62,800 nt of DNA from an uncultured Methylococcales bacterium (GTDB lineage Bacteria > Pseudomonadota > Gammaproteobacteria > Methylococcales > Methylomonadaceae). The stretch lies in assembly GCA_903902705.1 (NCBI GenBank), contig CAIUVX010000045.1, positions 1 through 62,800 on the forward strand, written 5' to 3'. Within the stretch, counting starts at the first letter, position 1, and each line of letters opens with the position of its first letter. Under the pieces are notes generated by a model. The model had not been told where the DNA came from. It searched no databases and was given only the letters and a program-made list of their open reading frames with translations. This document shows, piece after piece, positions 1 through 7,847 of the stretch. Made by a program: the position numbers and the translations under genes.

Positions 1-123
1 ACGGTATAGTCGAGACCTATCGAATCAACACGACATCAAATATTGCTAACGCGATTAGATTTCTCGTTCCCAAGCTCCGCTCATAGGTATCTACACACAA
101 TTCAACGCGATAAGATGCGCTAA

Positions 124-208
124 CCATAGGATGTGCTGAGGAACGAAGCGCATCGTTCGAGAAAATCCACGCGAATGATGTGCCTCCTATCGTCGGCACA
201 TCCTATGG
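124..208. repeat. Imperfect palindrome with 13-nt arms
   Basis: The arms CCATAGGATGTGC (124-136) and GCACATCCTATGG (196-208) are exact inverted repeats around a loop of about 59 nt. It belongs to the class of dispersed intergenic palindromes found throughout this window. No protein gene is supported between 1 and 464; the open frame at 17-199 on the minus strand is only the reading of this repeat. Confidence 0.7.
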
Positions 209-223
209 CACTAACCAAGCCTT

Positions 224-343
224 GTAGGTCGGAATAAGCCTGTTTGAGCGATAGCGAAAATAGGTGTTTCCGACAAATCATTACCTCACATTGTCGGAAA
301 CGCTTGCCCTCGCTACCGCTTGGGCAATCTTATTCCGACCTAC
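224..343. repeat. Long palindromic repeat, family B copy 1 (MITE-like)
   Basis: The outer arms GTAGGTCGGAATAAG and its complement CTTATTCCGACCTAC bound a 120-nt element. An inner inverted pair, GTTTCCGACAA and TTGTCGGAAAC, lies inside. A second full copy in inverted orientation lies at 41369-41498 and a half copy at 35951-35990. There is no coding capacity, so it looks like a non-autonomous miniature element. Confidence 0.8.
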
Positions 344-464
344 GCAACGAAGCCCATCCTTATATCTTGCTGAAATAACGGTTAGAATAATCAATCGAGT
401 AATTCTCTACGGGACTTACCGATTTACACTACAATGAATCACCATTCCAGCTAAAGAGGTCATT

Positions 465-758
465 ATGTTACATATCAAATTAAAAAAACTCACCTTGCCA
501 TTATGTCTTTGTGCCATATCTGTACTGTTCACTCCATCAATGGTATTGGCGGAAGAAACTGGACCGATAGCTGCGACTAAGGCAGCGGATCAAAAGGCTG
601 CGCTGGCGAAAAAAGCGGCGGAGAGAGCTGAACAAAAGGCGGCAGCTGAAGCAAAAAAAGCGGCTGAGACACAAAAGGCTACTGAAGCACCAGCACCTGT
701 TGAGGAACAAAAGGCTACTGAGGCACCAGCACCTGTTGAGGAACAAAAGGGAAAATAG
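465..758 (+). CDS. Small secreted Ala/Lys/Glu-rich protein with C-terminal tandem repeat
   Basis: This is a 97-residue protein with a Sec-type signal peptide: a Lys-rich start, a hydrophobic stretch at about residues 10-28, and likely cleavage after VLA. The mature part is rich in Ala, Lys and Glu and is probably helical. It ends in two copies of a 12-residue unit built on ATEAPAPVEEQK, which are nearly identical in DNA as well. The ATG is preceded by AAGAGG at good spacing. No family is recognised. A structural or envelope role is possible, but nothing in the sequence fixes a function. Confidence 0.6.
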   Translation: MLHIKLKKLTLPLCLCAISVLFTPSMVLAEETGPIAATKAADQKAALAKKAAERAEQKAAAEAKKAAETQKATEAPAPVEEQKATEAPAPVEEQKGK

Positions 759-801
759 TTGTTTCTCCGTGTTCTGTAAGCTCCACACGGGCTACGCGAT
801 T

Positions 802-845
802 AGAGATAATACCCCTTAATCCCCTTGAGGGATGTTATCTCTTTT
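802..845 (+). terminator. Hairpin terminator after the small secreted protein
   Basis: AGAGATAA and TTATCTCT pair around an inner CCCTT/GAGGG stem. The hairpin is followed by TTTT, about 45 nt after the stop codon at 758. Confidence 0.55.
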
Positions 846-917
846 GTGGAAGTTACAGGTTTCACCTGCTGTCAATAAAAATCTAGCTTATACTTTTTAA
901 CCCTATAGGATACCCTA

Positions 918-1988
918 ATGACACATTACACAGGCTTAATTAACCGCTACCGTAACCGTTTACCTGTTGGTGCAAACACGCGCATTATCAGTTTAAACGA
1001 AGGTAATACGCCGCTGATTCAATTACAAAATATTCCACGAATGATCGGTAAAGAGGTCGATATTTACGTTAAATTTGAAGGCTTAAATCCGACGGGGTCA
1101 TTTAAAGATCGCGGCATGACAATGGCAGTAACCAAAGCAGTCGAGGCAGGTAGTCAGGCGATTATTTGCGCTTCAACGGGTAATACCTCGGCTTCAGCGG
1201 CAGCTTATGCGGCTCGCGCTGGCATTAAGGCGTTTGTGTTGATTCCTGAGGGCAAAATTGCACTGGGTAAATTGGCGCAAACTCTGATGTATGACGCGAA
1301 GATTATTCAAATCAGCGGTAATTTTGATCGAGGCATGACTTTGGTGAAAGAAGTGGCTGACCACGCGCCTGTCACTATCGTGAATTCGATTAATCCGTTT
1401 CGTATCGATGGACAAAAAACGGCGGCATTTGAAATTGTTGACGCGCTGGGCTTCGCCCCTGATTATCACTGTTTGCCTGTCGGTAACGCGGGCAATATTA
1501 CTGCGTATTGGAAAGGCTATAAGGAATATGCAACCGATAGAGTGTGCGGTAATCGCCCTGTAATGTGTGGTTATCAAGCGGCTGGAGCAGCACCGTTTGT
1601 GTTGGGTGAGATGGTGGATAATCCTGAAACCGTAGCCACCGCGATTCGTATCGGACATCCGCAATCATGGGATTTTGCGTGGGCAGCACAACGTGAATCA
1701 GGCGGTTGGTTTGATAAATTTGCTGATGAAGATATTTTAGCCGCGCAAAAAATGTTATCCCAATATGAAGGTATTTTTTGTGAACCCGCTTCAGCAACTT
1801 CATTAGCAGGTGCGATGCGTGATATTAAATCAGGCAAAATTCCTGAGGGCAGTAAAATTGTTTGTACGCTCACAGGTAATGGTATTAAAGACCCAGAAAT
1901 CGCAATGATGCAATGCGCGGATGCAAAACCTGTGACGATTGATGCTAGTTTGGACGCGGTTAAACGCGCAATTCTGGACGGTTTGTGA
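918..1988 (+). CDS. thrC: Threonine synthase
   Basis: Threonine synthase converts O-phospho-L-homoserine to L-threonine with pyridoxal phosphate in the cytoplasm. The 356-residue length is that of the compact Bacillus-type class rather than the longer E. coli type. The PLP-binding lysine sits in the motif NPTGSFKDRG at about residues 57-66. The conserved Ser/Asn-rich substrate loop (ASTGNTSAS) and a late Gly-rich stretch (TLTGNGIKDP) are also present. The partner enzyme homoserine dehydrogenase is encoded far away at 48530-49846, so the threonine genes are not one operon here. The ATG start follows CTATAGGATACCCTA, giving an AGGA ribosome site. Confidence 0.95.
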   Translation: MTHYTGLINRYRNRLPVGANTRIISLNEGNTPLIQLQNIPRMIGKEVDIYVKFEGLNPTGSFKDRGMTMAVTKAVEAGSQAIICASTGNTSASAAAYAARAGIKAFVLIPEGKIALGKLAQTLMYDAKIIQISGNFDRGMTLVKEVADHAPVTIVNSINPFRIDGQKTAAFEIVDALGFAPDYHCLPVGNAGNITAYWKGYKEYATDRVCGNRPVMCGYQAAGAAPFVLGEMVDNPETVATAIRIGHPQSWDFAWAAQRESGGWFDKFADEDILAAQKMLSQYEGIFCEPASATSLAGAMRDIKSGKIPEGSKIVCTLTGNGIKDPEIAMMQCADAKPVTIDASLDAVKRAILDGL

Positions 1989-2011
1989 TAGTTTATAACC
2001 ACTAAATCGGT

Positions 2012-2034
2012 ATGGAGTTTCAGAACTCCATTTA
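2012..2034 (+). terminator. Short hairpin after thrC
   Basis: ATGGAGTT-TCAG-AACTCCAT forms an 8-bp stem followed by TTTA. It lies 24 nt after the thrC stop and is a plausible weak intrinsic terminator. Confidence 0.5.
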
Positions 2035-2060
2035 CTCAGTCTCTGTTATCTCTCACCGCC

Positions 2061-3359
2061 ATGTCTACATTTAATATTAATTTACATGAAGCTGTGTATT
2101 CGCTATCAAACGCATTGGATTTGGTGGGAGTTACGCATATTCATCACGGTAAACGGGTCGCTTATATAGCGGCTGAATGTGGCAAGCAACTCGGTTGGAA
2201 AGAGGAGTGCTTGGATGATTTATTTCAAGCGGCAATCCTGCACGATTGCGGTGTCTCAAAAACGTCCGTCCATGCACGACTCGCTCAATTTGAGTGGGAG
2301 CAAGATAGCGAGCATTGTCACATCGGCTCAAAGTTGTTGTCGTCGTGTACATTGTTAGCCCATTTATCTGATGTCATCCTATACCATCATACCCATTGGA
2401 TCGTATTGAAAGACGTGGATATTGCTATGCAAATAAAGCTCATCGCAAATTGCATTTATCTGGCGGAGTGTGTTGATGTATTATCCCTTGCTTGCTTAGT
2501 CGATCACGCTAATCTACTACTCAGTCGAGAAACCATTATTGACAAGATTCTTGAAAAGTCTGGTGACTGCTTCTGCCCTGAACTGGTGGCTGTTTTTATC
2601 GAAGTCTCTAAATCCAGTTTGTTTTGGTTAATACTGGAAAGTGGCGATACCAGTAGTTATAACGCAACATGGCAAACGCACACACTGGATACACACAAAA
2701 ACATATCAAAACAATGGAATACCAATAGTTATAGTGCGACATGGCAAGCGTATATTCCTAACAAAGAAATAAAGTTCTTCGAATTAAAAAGCTTAGTGCA
2801 TATTTTTTCGCACATTATTGACGCTAAAAGTTCCTACACAAAAGAACATTCAGATGGTGTGGCAAGTTTGGCTAAATTTATTGGAACACTACTTGAACTA
2901 CCCAAGGAAACGTGTGAAATGCTGGAATTAGCAGGGTTGTTACATGACATTGGTAAACTGAGAGTACCCGATGAATTATTGGAAAAACAGGGTAAGCTGA
3001 CAGAGGAAGAATATGCCATTGTACAAAGACACAGTTTTGATACTTACGATATTTTGAAAAATATCAGTGGACTGGAAAAAATTACCGAATGGGCTGCGCA
3101 ACATCATGAACGACTTGATGGCAAAGGTTATCCACTTCAAGTGGAAGACTACGCAATATCTCTGGAAGCCAGAATATTGGCAGTTGCCGATGTATTTCAG
3201 GCATTAGCGCAGAATCGCCCTTATCGCCAAGCTCTCGATGCAGATGCTATCATGAATATATTGAATCAACAGGTGGCAAGCGGGCAATTAGATGCAGCGA
3301 TTGTGTTGTGTGTGGAAAATAATTTACTCGCTTGTTTACGCGCCGCTTATTGTCAGTAA
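2061..3359 (+). CDS. Double-HD, HD-GYP domain protein (probable c-di-GMP phosphodiesterase)
   Basis: This 432-residue protein has no signal peptide or membrane segment, so it is probably cytoplasmic. The N-terminal half (about 25-200) holds a first HD domain with HHGKR and ILHDCG. The C-terminal half (about 240-430) is a complete HD-GYP domain with HD at 295-296 in LLHDIGK, HHERLDGKGYP around 346-358 and GYP at 356-358. HD-GYP enzymes hydrolyse cyclic di-GMP; the first HD may be regulatory. The link between the halves holds two copies of a short motif, SYNATWQ and SYSATWQ, about 30 residues apart. A candidate c-di-GMP-type leader lies upstream of the oxidase at 16238, but no direct link is shown. 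Activity is inferred from motifs only. Confidence 0.85.
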   Translation: MSTFNINLHEAVYSLSNALDLVGVTHIHHGKRVAYIAAECGKQLGWKEECLDDLFQAAILHDCGVSKTSVHARLAQFEWEQDSEHCHIGSKLLSSCTLLAHLSDVILYHHTHWIVLKDVDIAMQIKLIANCIYLAECVDVLSLACLVDHANLLLSRETIIDKILEKSGDCFCPELVAVFIEVSKSSLFWLILESGDTSSYNATWQTHTLDTHKNISKQWNTNSYSATWQAYIPNKEIKFFELKSLVHIFSHIIDAKSSYTKEHSDGVASLAKFIGTLLELPKETCEMLELAGLLHDIGKLRVPDELLEKQGKLTEEEYAIVQRHSFDTYDILKNISGLEKITEWAAQHHERLDGKGYPLQVEDYAISLEARILAVADVFQALAQNRPYRQALDADAIMNILNQQVASGQLDAAIVLCVENNLLACLRAAYCQ

Positions 3360-3422
3360 CACCGAATAGTCGAGTGTGGCGTTATAATATAAGTTCTTCT
3401 TTCAATCACTCAAAAAAACCAC

Positions 3423-3785
3423 ATGATTAAAATTATTCACCTGACATTTGTTCTACTCGCCTTTGCCAGTTTTGTCGGTAGAGTGTTGTTACCTATAACA
3501 CACCCTAATCTGCTTCAACAAAAAGCCTTTAAAATCGCCCCTCACGTTATTGATACGCTATTACTGCTCAGTGGTATCACGCTGGTTTTTCAAGGTTCAT
3601 GGCTGTCTGGTGACTATGGTTGGCTGGTTGCCAAAATTATCGCGCTACTCATTTATATTGGTTTAGGTGTGCTGGTTATGCGTAGTGAAGGCACAACGCG
3701 ATGGCTAGCGTTTGCTGGTGCGATCGGCTGTTTTATTTATATTGGCATCGTCGCGGTCAGTAAAAATCCGTGGTTCTTTTTGTAG
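3423..3785 (+). CDS. SirB2-family small integral membrane protein
   Basis: The 120-residue protein has four predicted hydrophobic segments and matches the SirB2 (invasion gene expression up-regulator) family, with the typical MIKxxHLTFV start and the histidine in APHVIDTLLLLSG. The family has no established biochemical role. The gene stands alone between the HD-GYP gene and a convergent oxidoreductase unit. The ATG at 3423 has no strong Shine-Dalgarno sequence. Confidence 0.8.
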   Translation: MIKIIHLTFVLLAFASFVGRVLLPITHPNLLQQKAFKIAPHVIDTLLLLSGITLVFQGSWLSGDYGWLVAKIIALLIYIGLGVLVMRSEGTTRWLAFAGAIGCFIYIGIVAVSKNPWFFL

Positions 3786-3810
3786 CGGATAAAGCCTGTT
3801 ATCGCAATAT

Positions 3811-3850
3811 TAATGGCTGCCAGTCCTTTAAAGAACTGGCAATCATACTC
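3811..3850. repeat. Palindromic repeat family F, copy 1
   Basis: CTGCCAGTCCTTTAAAGAACTGGCA is a near-perfect hairpin placed between two convergent genes, where it may act as a bidirectional terminator. Related copies lie at 33201-33235 and 38595-38635, and copies 1 and 3 continue with a similar tail (TCAT-x-CTCAAAA). Confidence 0.7.
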
Positions 3851-3866
3851 AAAAAAACAACAGATT

Positions 3867-5348
3867 TCACCCATTTCTACGCCAACTGTGATAACGCTCC
3901 ACCCACGCCAGCAATTTTTTCGGCGCGTGATTACGTTTCCAGACACCAGCAACGTATTTGTTTGCCTCTGCCATTGTGGGATAAATATGGATAGTCCCCA
4001 GCACTTTATTCAAGCCTAAATTATATTTCATTGCCAATACAAACTCAGCAAGCAAATCGCCTGCGTGATCAGCGACAATAGTTACGCCTAAAATTTTGTC
4101 TTTATTGGGTTGTGTTAAGACTTTAACAAAGCCATCTGCCTCGCTATCGGCAATGGCGCGGTCTAGTTCATTTAGATGATAAATGCTAACTTCGTAAGCA
4201 ATACCCTGTTGTTTGGCTTCTTGTTCATTAAGCCCCACCCGCGCAACTTCGGGGTCAATAAAGGTTGAGCAAGGAATGACCGAATAATCAGTTTTAAACT
4301 TTTTAAACTGTCCAAACAAAGCATTCACGGCGGCGTACCATGCTTGATGCGCGGCGGTATGAGTAAATTGATAAGGCCCTGCGACATCACCACAGGCATA
4401 AATATTCGGATAATTAGTTTCCTGAAACTCATTAATGGCAATGGTTTTGCGTGGCGATAAGTGAATATCCATTTCCTCAACACCATACCCCGTGACATTT
4501 GCCACTCGACCGATAGCCAGTAGGACTTGATCGAACTTAATGCGCACTTCTTGTCCTTGATGTTCAGCCAGTAACAGCTTTTCACCGTTTTCAAGTAAAA
4601 ACTGTTGGGCTTTATGTTCAAGCAACACATTAATGCCTTCTTGTTGAAACTTAGCCAACACCAATGCCGATACGTCTTCATCTTCACGACTCATTAATCT
4701 GGGTAACATTTCAACCTGAGTGACTGCACTGCCCAATCGTGCAAATGCTTGAGCCAGTTCACAGCCAATTGAACCTCCACCCAAAATTAGCAAGCGTTTA
4801 GGTTGTTCACGCAAAGCCCACACGTTATCAGAGGTTAAATAACCGACTTCCTCCAGACCCGCAATAGGCGGCACAAACGGGCTAGCTCCTGTGGCAATCA
4901 CAATACTGCGGGTGGTGAGAATGCGGGTTTCGGTGTCGGTTTTAACCTCCACTTCCCACGGTGACAAAATTTTTGCCGTGCCAGTGATAACAGTCACGCC
5001 CAGTTCTGTATATCGATCAATAGAATCATGCGGTGCGACGGTTTTGACTAGGGTTTGTACTCGTTCCATTACCTCGGCAAAATCAAACTCAACCTGAGCT
5101 GTTTTAATGCCAAATTCTGCCGAGCGACTGGCGTGCGATAAAAATTTGGCGGAACGGATTAAGGCTTTTGATGGTACACAGCCCGTATTTAAACAATCAC
5201 CACCCATTTTATGCTTTTCAATTAGCGTGACTTTTGCCTTAACCGCTGTGGCAATATAAGCTGTGACTAAGCCCGCCGAACCCGCACCGATAACGATTAA
5301 ATTGTTGTCGAAATGTTTGGGCTTAGTCCAACTGCTAGAACTGTTCAT
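3867..5348 (-). CDS. FAD-dependent pyridine nucleotide-disulfide oxidoreductase (mercuric reductase/LpdA-like)
   Basis: A 493-residue class I flavoprotein disulfide reductase. The FAD-binding GAGSAGL lies near the N-terminus and the redox-active pair is in GGDCLNTGCVPSK. The NAD(P)-binding GGGSIGCELA and a second FAD motif, YACGDVAG, follow, with the dimerisation domain at the C-terminus. There are no N-terminal lipoyl or heavy-metal domains and no C-terminal vicinal Cys, so it is neither classical MerA nor a typical dihydrolipoamide dehydrogenase; its substrate is unknown. I chose the ATG at 5348, which overlaps the end of the plsC-like gene by 14 nt. An upstream TTG at 5357 would add three residues. 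It is the last gene of a four-gene lipid-linked unit. Confidence 0.85.
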   Translation of the reverse strand: MNSSSSWTKPKHFDNNLIVIGAGSAGLVTAYIATAVKAKVTLIEKHKMGGDCLNTGCVPSKALIRSAKFLSHASRSAEFGIKTAQVEFDFAEVMERVQTLVKTVAPHDSIDRYTELGVTVITGTAKILSPWEVEVKTDTETRILTTRSIVIATGASPFVPPIAGLEEVGYLTSDNVWALREQPKRLLILGGGSIGCELAQAFARLGSAVTQVEMLPRLMSREDEDVSALVLAKFQQEGINVLLEHKAQQFLLENGEKLLLAEHQGQEVRIKFDQVLLAIGRVANVTGYGVEEMDIHLSPRKTIAINEFQETNYPNIYACGDVAGPYQFTHTAAHQAWYAAVNALFGQFKKFKTDYSVIPCSTFIDPEVARVGLNEQEAKQQGIAYEVSIYHLNELDRAIADSEADGFVKVLTQPNKDKILGVTIVADHAGDLLAEFVLAMKYNLGLNKVLGTIHIYPTMAEANKYVAGVWKRNHAPKKLLAWVERYHSWRRNG

Positions 5349-5976
5349 CACTAACAACGGTAATCGCTTTACTCTGAAGTTCGCTCATAGCTTTTGCTAG
5401 TTTGTCCATGAATAGCTGACGATTGCCTTCCCACTTCAGTGGCTCACCAATAAACGCATCGACAAAAAATGGCACTAATAGCACTTCACCTTTGGGTAAG
5501 CATTTTCCTAAACCATAAAAGAATACGGGGATCACGGGAATATCGGGGCGTTCACTTACTAAGTGTCCGATACCATTTTTCATTTTCCCCATCATTTCGG
5601 GTTCACCGCGTGTACCTTCTGGAAAAATAATCAAAATCGAACCGTTGTCCAATGCCTCAATCGCAGGGGTAAAAATATGTAGACCCGCTTCTTTTATTCT
5701 GCGTTCGATAGGCACGATGCCAACAATGTTTAACGCAAACCATTTGATAAATCGATTGCAAAGAAAATAATCCGCCGCTGCGACAGGGTGTACTTTATTA
5801 ATGATGCGTAAGGGAAATAATGACAGCAACGCCACTGTATCTAAATGGCTATTATGATTGGCTACCAAAATTGCAGGGCCTGATAGTGGTAAATGCTGTT
5901 TTCCTCTGACATTTATCCCTAGCATCAGTAATGCCACGGGTTTAACAATCAGTAGAGCAAATAGGGTGCGTAGCAT
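5335..5976 (-). CDS. 1-acyl-glycerol-3-phosphate acyltransferase (PlsC-like)
   Basis: This 213-residue protein has the LPLAT acyltransferase motifs. NHNSHLD is the HxxxxD catalytic motif, FPEGTRGEP binds the phosphate of glycerol phosphate, and VPVIPVFFYG corresponds to motif IV. The N-terminus is hydrophobic and probably associates with the membrane. It would acylate lysophosphatidic acid to phosphatidic acid, the substrate of the CdsA-like protein encoded just upstream, with a 9-nt gap. The operon arrangement suggests one phospholipid-building module. A chromosomal main plsC may exist elsewhere, so this could be a specialised paralogue. Confidence 0.85.
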   Translation of the reverse strand: MLRTLFALLIVKPVALLMLGINVRGKQHLPLSGPAILVANHNSHLDTVALLSLFPLRIINKVHPVAAADYFLCNRFIKWFALNIVGIVPIERRIKEAGLHIFTPAIEALDNGSILIIFPEGTRGEPEMMGKMKNGIGHLVSERPDIPVIPVFFYGLGKCLPKGEVLLVPFFVDAFIGEPLKWEGNRQLFMDKLAKAMSELQSKAITVVSDEQF

Positions 5977-5985
5977 AGTGATGAC

Positions 5986-6927
5986 CTAATAATGCAGAAA
6001 ATAGACGTAATGAAAAAACAACGGCGCGGTATAGGTTAGGCTATCGAGCCTATCCAAAATCCCGCCGTGACCTGGAAGTAAACTACCACTATCTTTGACC
6101 CCAATATCACGCTTCAACGCGGAAATGGTGACATCGCCAACAAACCCAGCCAAGCCACACAGAATACCTGCACCTAAGGATTCATAATGCGTTAACGGTG
6201 TTAAAAAGGGCGCGAGTGTCACTGCTAATGCGGTGGTGGTCAACACGCCACCGACAAAACCAGCCACGGTTTTATTAGGGCTAACTTTTGGGACAATTTT
6301 GCGCTTGCCGAAACTTTTACCCCAGATATATTGCGCAACATCATTAATTTCTGTCAAAAATACCAAATAAATCACTAAGCCCATTGCACCACCTGCTGGA
6401 TTCGCTTCTGCGGGTAATACCAACATAAATGCGGCATGACTCAAGCCAAACACGGTTATCATCAAGCCCCATTGTAGTGTGCCGATAGCGCGTAAAAAGC
6501 CTTGATTTTCGCCGATTAAAATCATGCGCATCGGTAAAAACAAAAACACAAACACGGGAATAAAAATGATGAATAGCCCATACCACGCAATCCACACCCA
6601 ATAAAACTGTATTGGAATGGCTAAATAAGCCCAGAACAACACTCGATGATCGGCACGGCGGGTCGGTACTATCGATAAATATTCTTTAAAGGCAAGAAAA
6701 CTAACAAGCCCCAGCACAATGACTGACACAGTGCGATTAAATAATACTGCTGTTGCAAACACCGCAACAATTATCCACCATGTTTTTATGCGTAAGCGTA
6801 ATTCGCTGTAGTCACGCTCAGGTTTAGCGCGAACCAAGTACATAGAAACCAGACTAGCAACTGTAAGTAAGCCACCGATTACCATAAAGGCGATTTGAAC
6901 ATTGAAAGGAATGTAAGCCGTGTTCAT
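5986..6927 (-). CDS. Phosphatidate cytidylyltransferase (CdsA-like)
   Basis: A 313-residue polytopic membrane protein with about eight hydrophobic segments. It ends in the CDS family signature S-x2-KR-x3-KD-x5-PGHGG-x2-DR-x-D, here running from SALKRD to DRLDS near residues 265-293. The family makes CDP-diacylglycerol from phosphatidate and CTP. Its start overlaps the end of the CDP-alcohol phosphatidyltransferase gene by 4 nt (ATGA), so translation is probably coupled. Product and next substrate fit the flanking genes. Confidence 0.9.
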   Translation of the reverse strand: MNTAYIPFNVQIAFMVIGGLLTVASLVSMYLVRAKPERDYSELRLRIKTWWIIVAVFATAVLFNRTVSVIVLGLVSFLAFKEYLSIVPTRRADHRVLFWAYLAIPIQFYWVWIAWYGLFIIFIPVFVFLFLPMRMILIGENQGFLRAIGTLQWGLMITVFGLSHAAFMLVLPAEANPAGGAMGLVIYLVFLTEINDVAQYIWGKSFGKRKIVPKVSPNKTVAGFVGGVLTTTALAVTLAPFLTPLTHYESLGAGILCGLAGFVGDVTISALKRDIGVKDSGSLLPGHGGILDRLDSLTYTAPLFFHYVYFLHY

Positions 6928-7532
6928 GACGCAATCTCGGCGAGGGCGTGACGGGCGCGATTAAACACTGTCCATATCGTCAGCACTAAGATCATCGCAA
7001 ACAGTCCATTCAACCACATCCCTGCGTCTACACCCAATCCCAATGCCAGCGCGATTGCACCAAACACAAAAGCTCTATCACTTTTACCCATGGGGCCATC
7101 ATAACGGCGAGACGCGCCTATCTGCACCGCAATCACCCCAGTCATTTCCGTGATTATGGCAACAATCACCACCAACACCACCAACCAAGAACATACCCCA
7201 GACAACAGCGCGAACGGCAAATACAAGGCGACATCTGCAATCACATCACACAGCTCATTCAAAATTGCGCCTAACGCGCTTTTCATATTATGCTCACGCG
7301 CTAATAGTCCATCAATGGCATTCAACGCCATACGCACAAACAGCACCACAGGAATTAATAAAAACACCCACGGCTGAGTATGAAAAAATGCCAGTCCAGC
7401 ACCTGTCAGTAGTGATAATAACAATGCGGCAACCGTCACTTGATTAGCGGTAACACCCAAAGCCGCTAACTTACCACACAGCGGACGCAATAAGCGTTGA
7501 AAAGCGGGTTTAATATCGTAGATACTTGCCAT
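6924..7532 (-). CDS. CDP-alcohol phosphatidyltransferase family protein with variant active-site motif
   Basis: This 202-residue membrane protein starts at ATG 7532, preceded by AAGGA; the longer frame to 7571 has no better start. The CDP-OH-P motif usually reads D-x2-DG-x2-AR-x8-G-x3-D-x3-D. Here it is N-x2-DG-x2-AR-x8-G-x3-N-x3-D (NAIDGLLAR, then GAILNELCD), so the first and third aspartates are asparagine. The other motif positions and the hydrophobic segments are intact. The enzyme class transfers a phosphatidyl group from CDP-diacylglycerol to an alcohol; the acceptor is unknown. It is the first gene of the unit leading into the cdsA-like and plsC-like genes. Confidence 0.8.
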   Translation of the reverse strand: MASIYDIKPAFQRLLRPLCGKLAALGVTANQVTVAALLLSLLTGAGLAFFHTQPWVFLLIPVVLFVRMALNAIDGLLAREHNMKSALGAILNELCDVIADVALYLPFALLSGVCSWLVVLVVIVAIITEMTGVIAVQIGASRRYDGPMGKSDRAFVFGAIALALGLGVDAGMWLNGLFAMILVLTIWTVFNRARHALAEIAS

Positions 7533-7640
7533 AATAGTAGTCCTTGGTTTTAAAAACAGTGGGTTATACATTGCACAAACAGTGCGAACAACGCTCTTGT
7601 GTAGTCGGTCTATTTAGTTATGACGAGTTTTTGATTAAGG

Positions 7641-7723
7641 TTAAGCCGTTCGTGGTGAGTCTGTCGAACCATGAACGGCTTAACCGTCCACCCTTCGACA
7701 AGCTCAGGGCGAACGGTTAAGCC
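7641..7723. repeat. REP-like palindromes, family A (GAGCTTGTCGAA core), copy 1
   Basis: The first half reads CCGTTCGTGGTGAGTCTGTCGAA and the second TTCGACAAGCTCAGGGCGAACGG, with outer arms TTAAGCC and GGTTAAGCC. This is the same core as at 9601-9742, 10068-10246, 14471-14558 and 41318-41366. It fills most of the 315-nt gap between the lipid unit and the restriction-modification gene. Confidence 0.85.
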
Positions 7724-7847
7724 TTTAAAGTCGTCAAAATAAAATGGATTGACTACTAAGGTATCGGATCATCAATTTACCAACCTTATACACAAGCTTA
7801 TCGTATAATCAAAACGACTTAAACAAATTATTTAATTTCACACCGTC

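Noticed and set aside
17-199. Minus-strand 60-aa frame at the left edge
   Set aside because: It is composed of palindromic repeat sequence, with no ribosome site or recognisable family.
537-788. Minus-strand Leu/Cys/Phe-rich frame
   Set aside because: It is the antisense of the Ala/Lys/Glu-rich secreted protein and has no start context.
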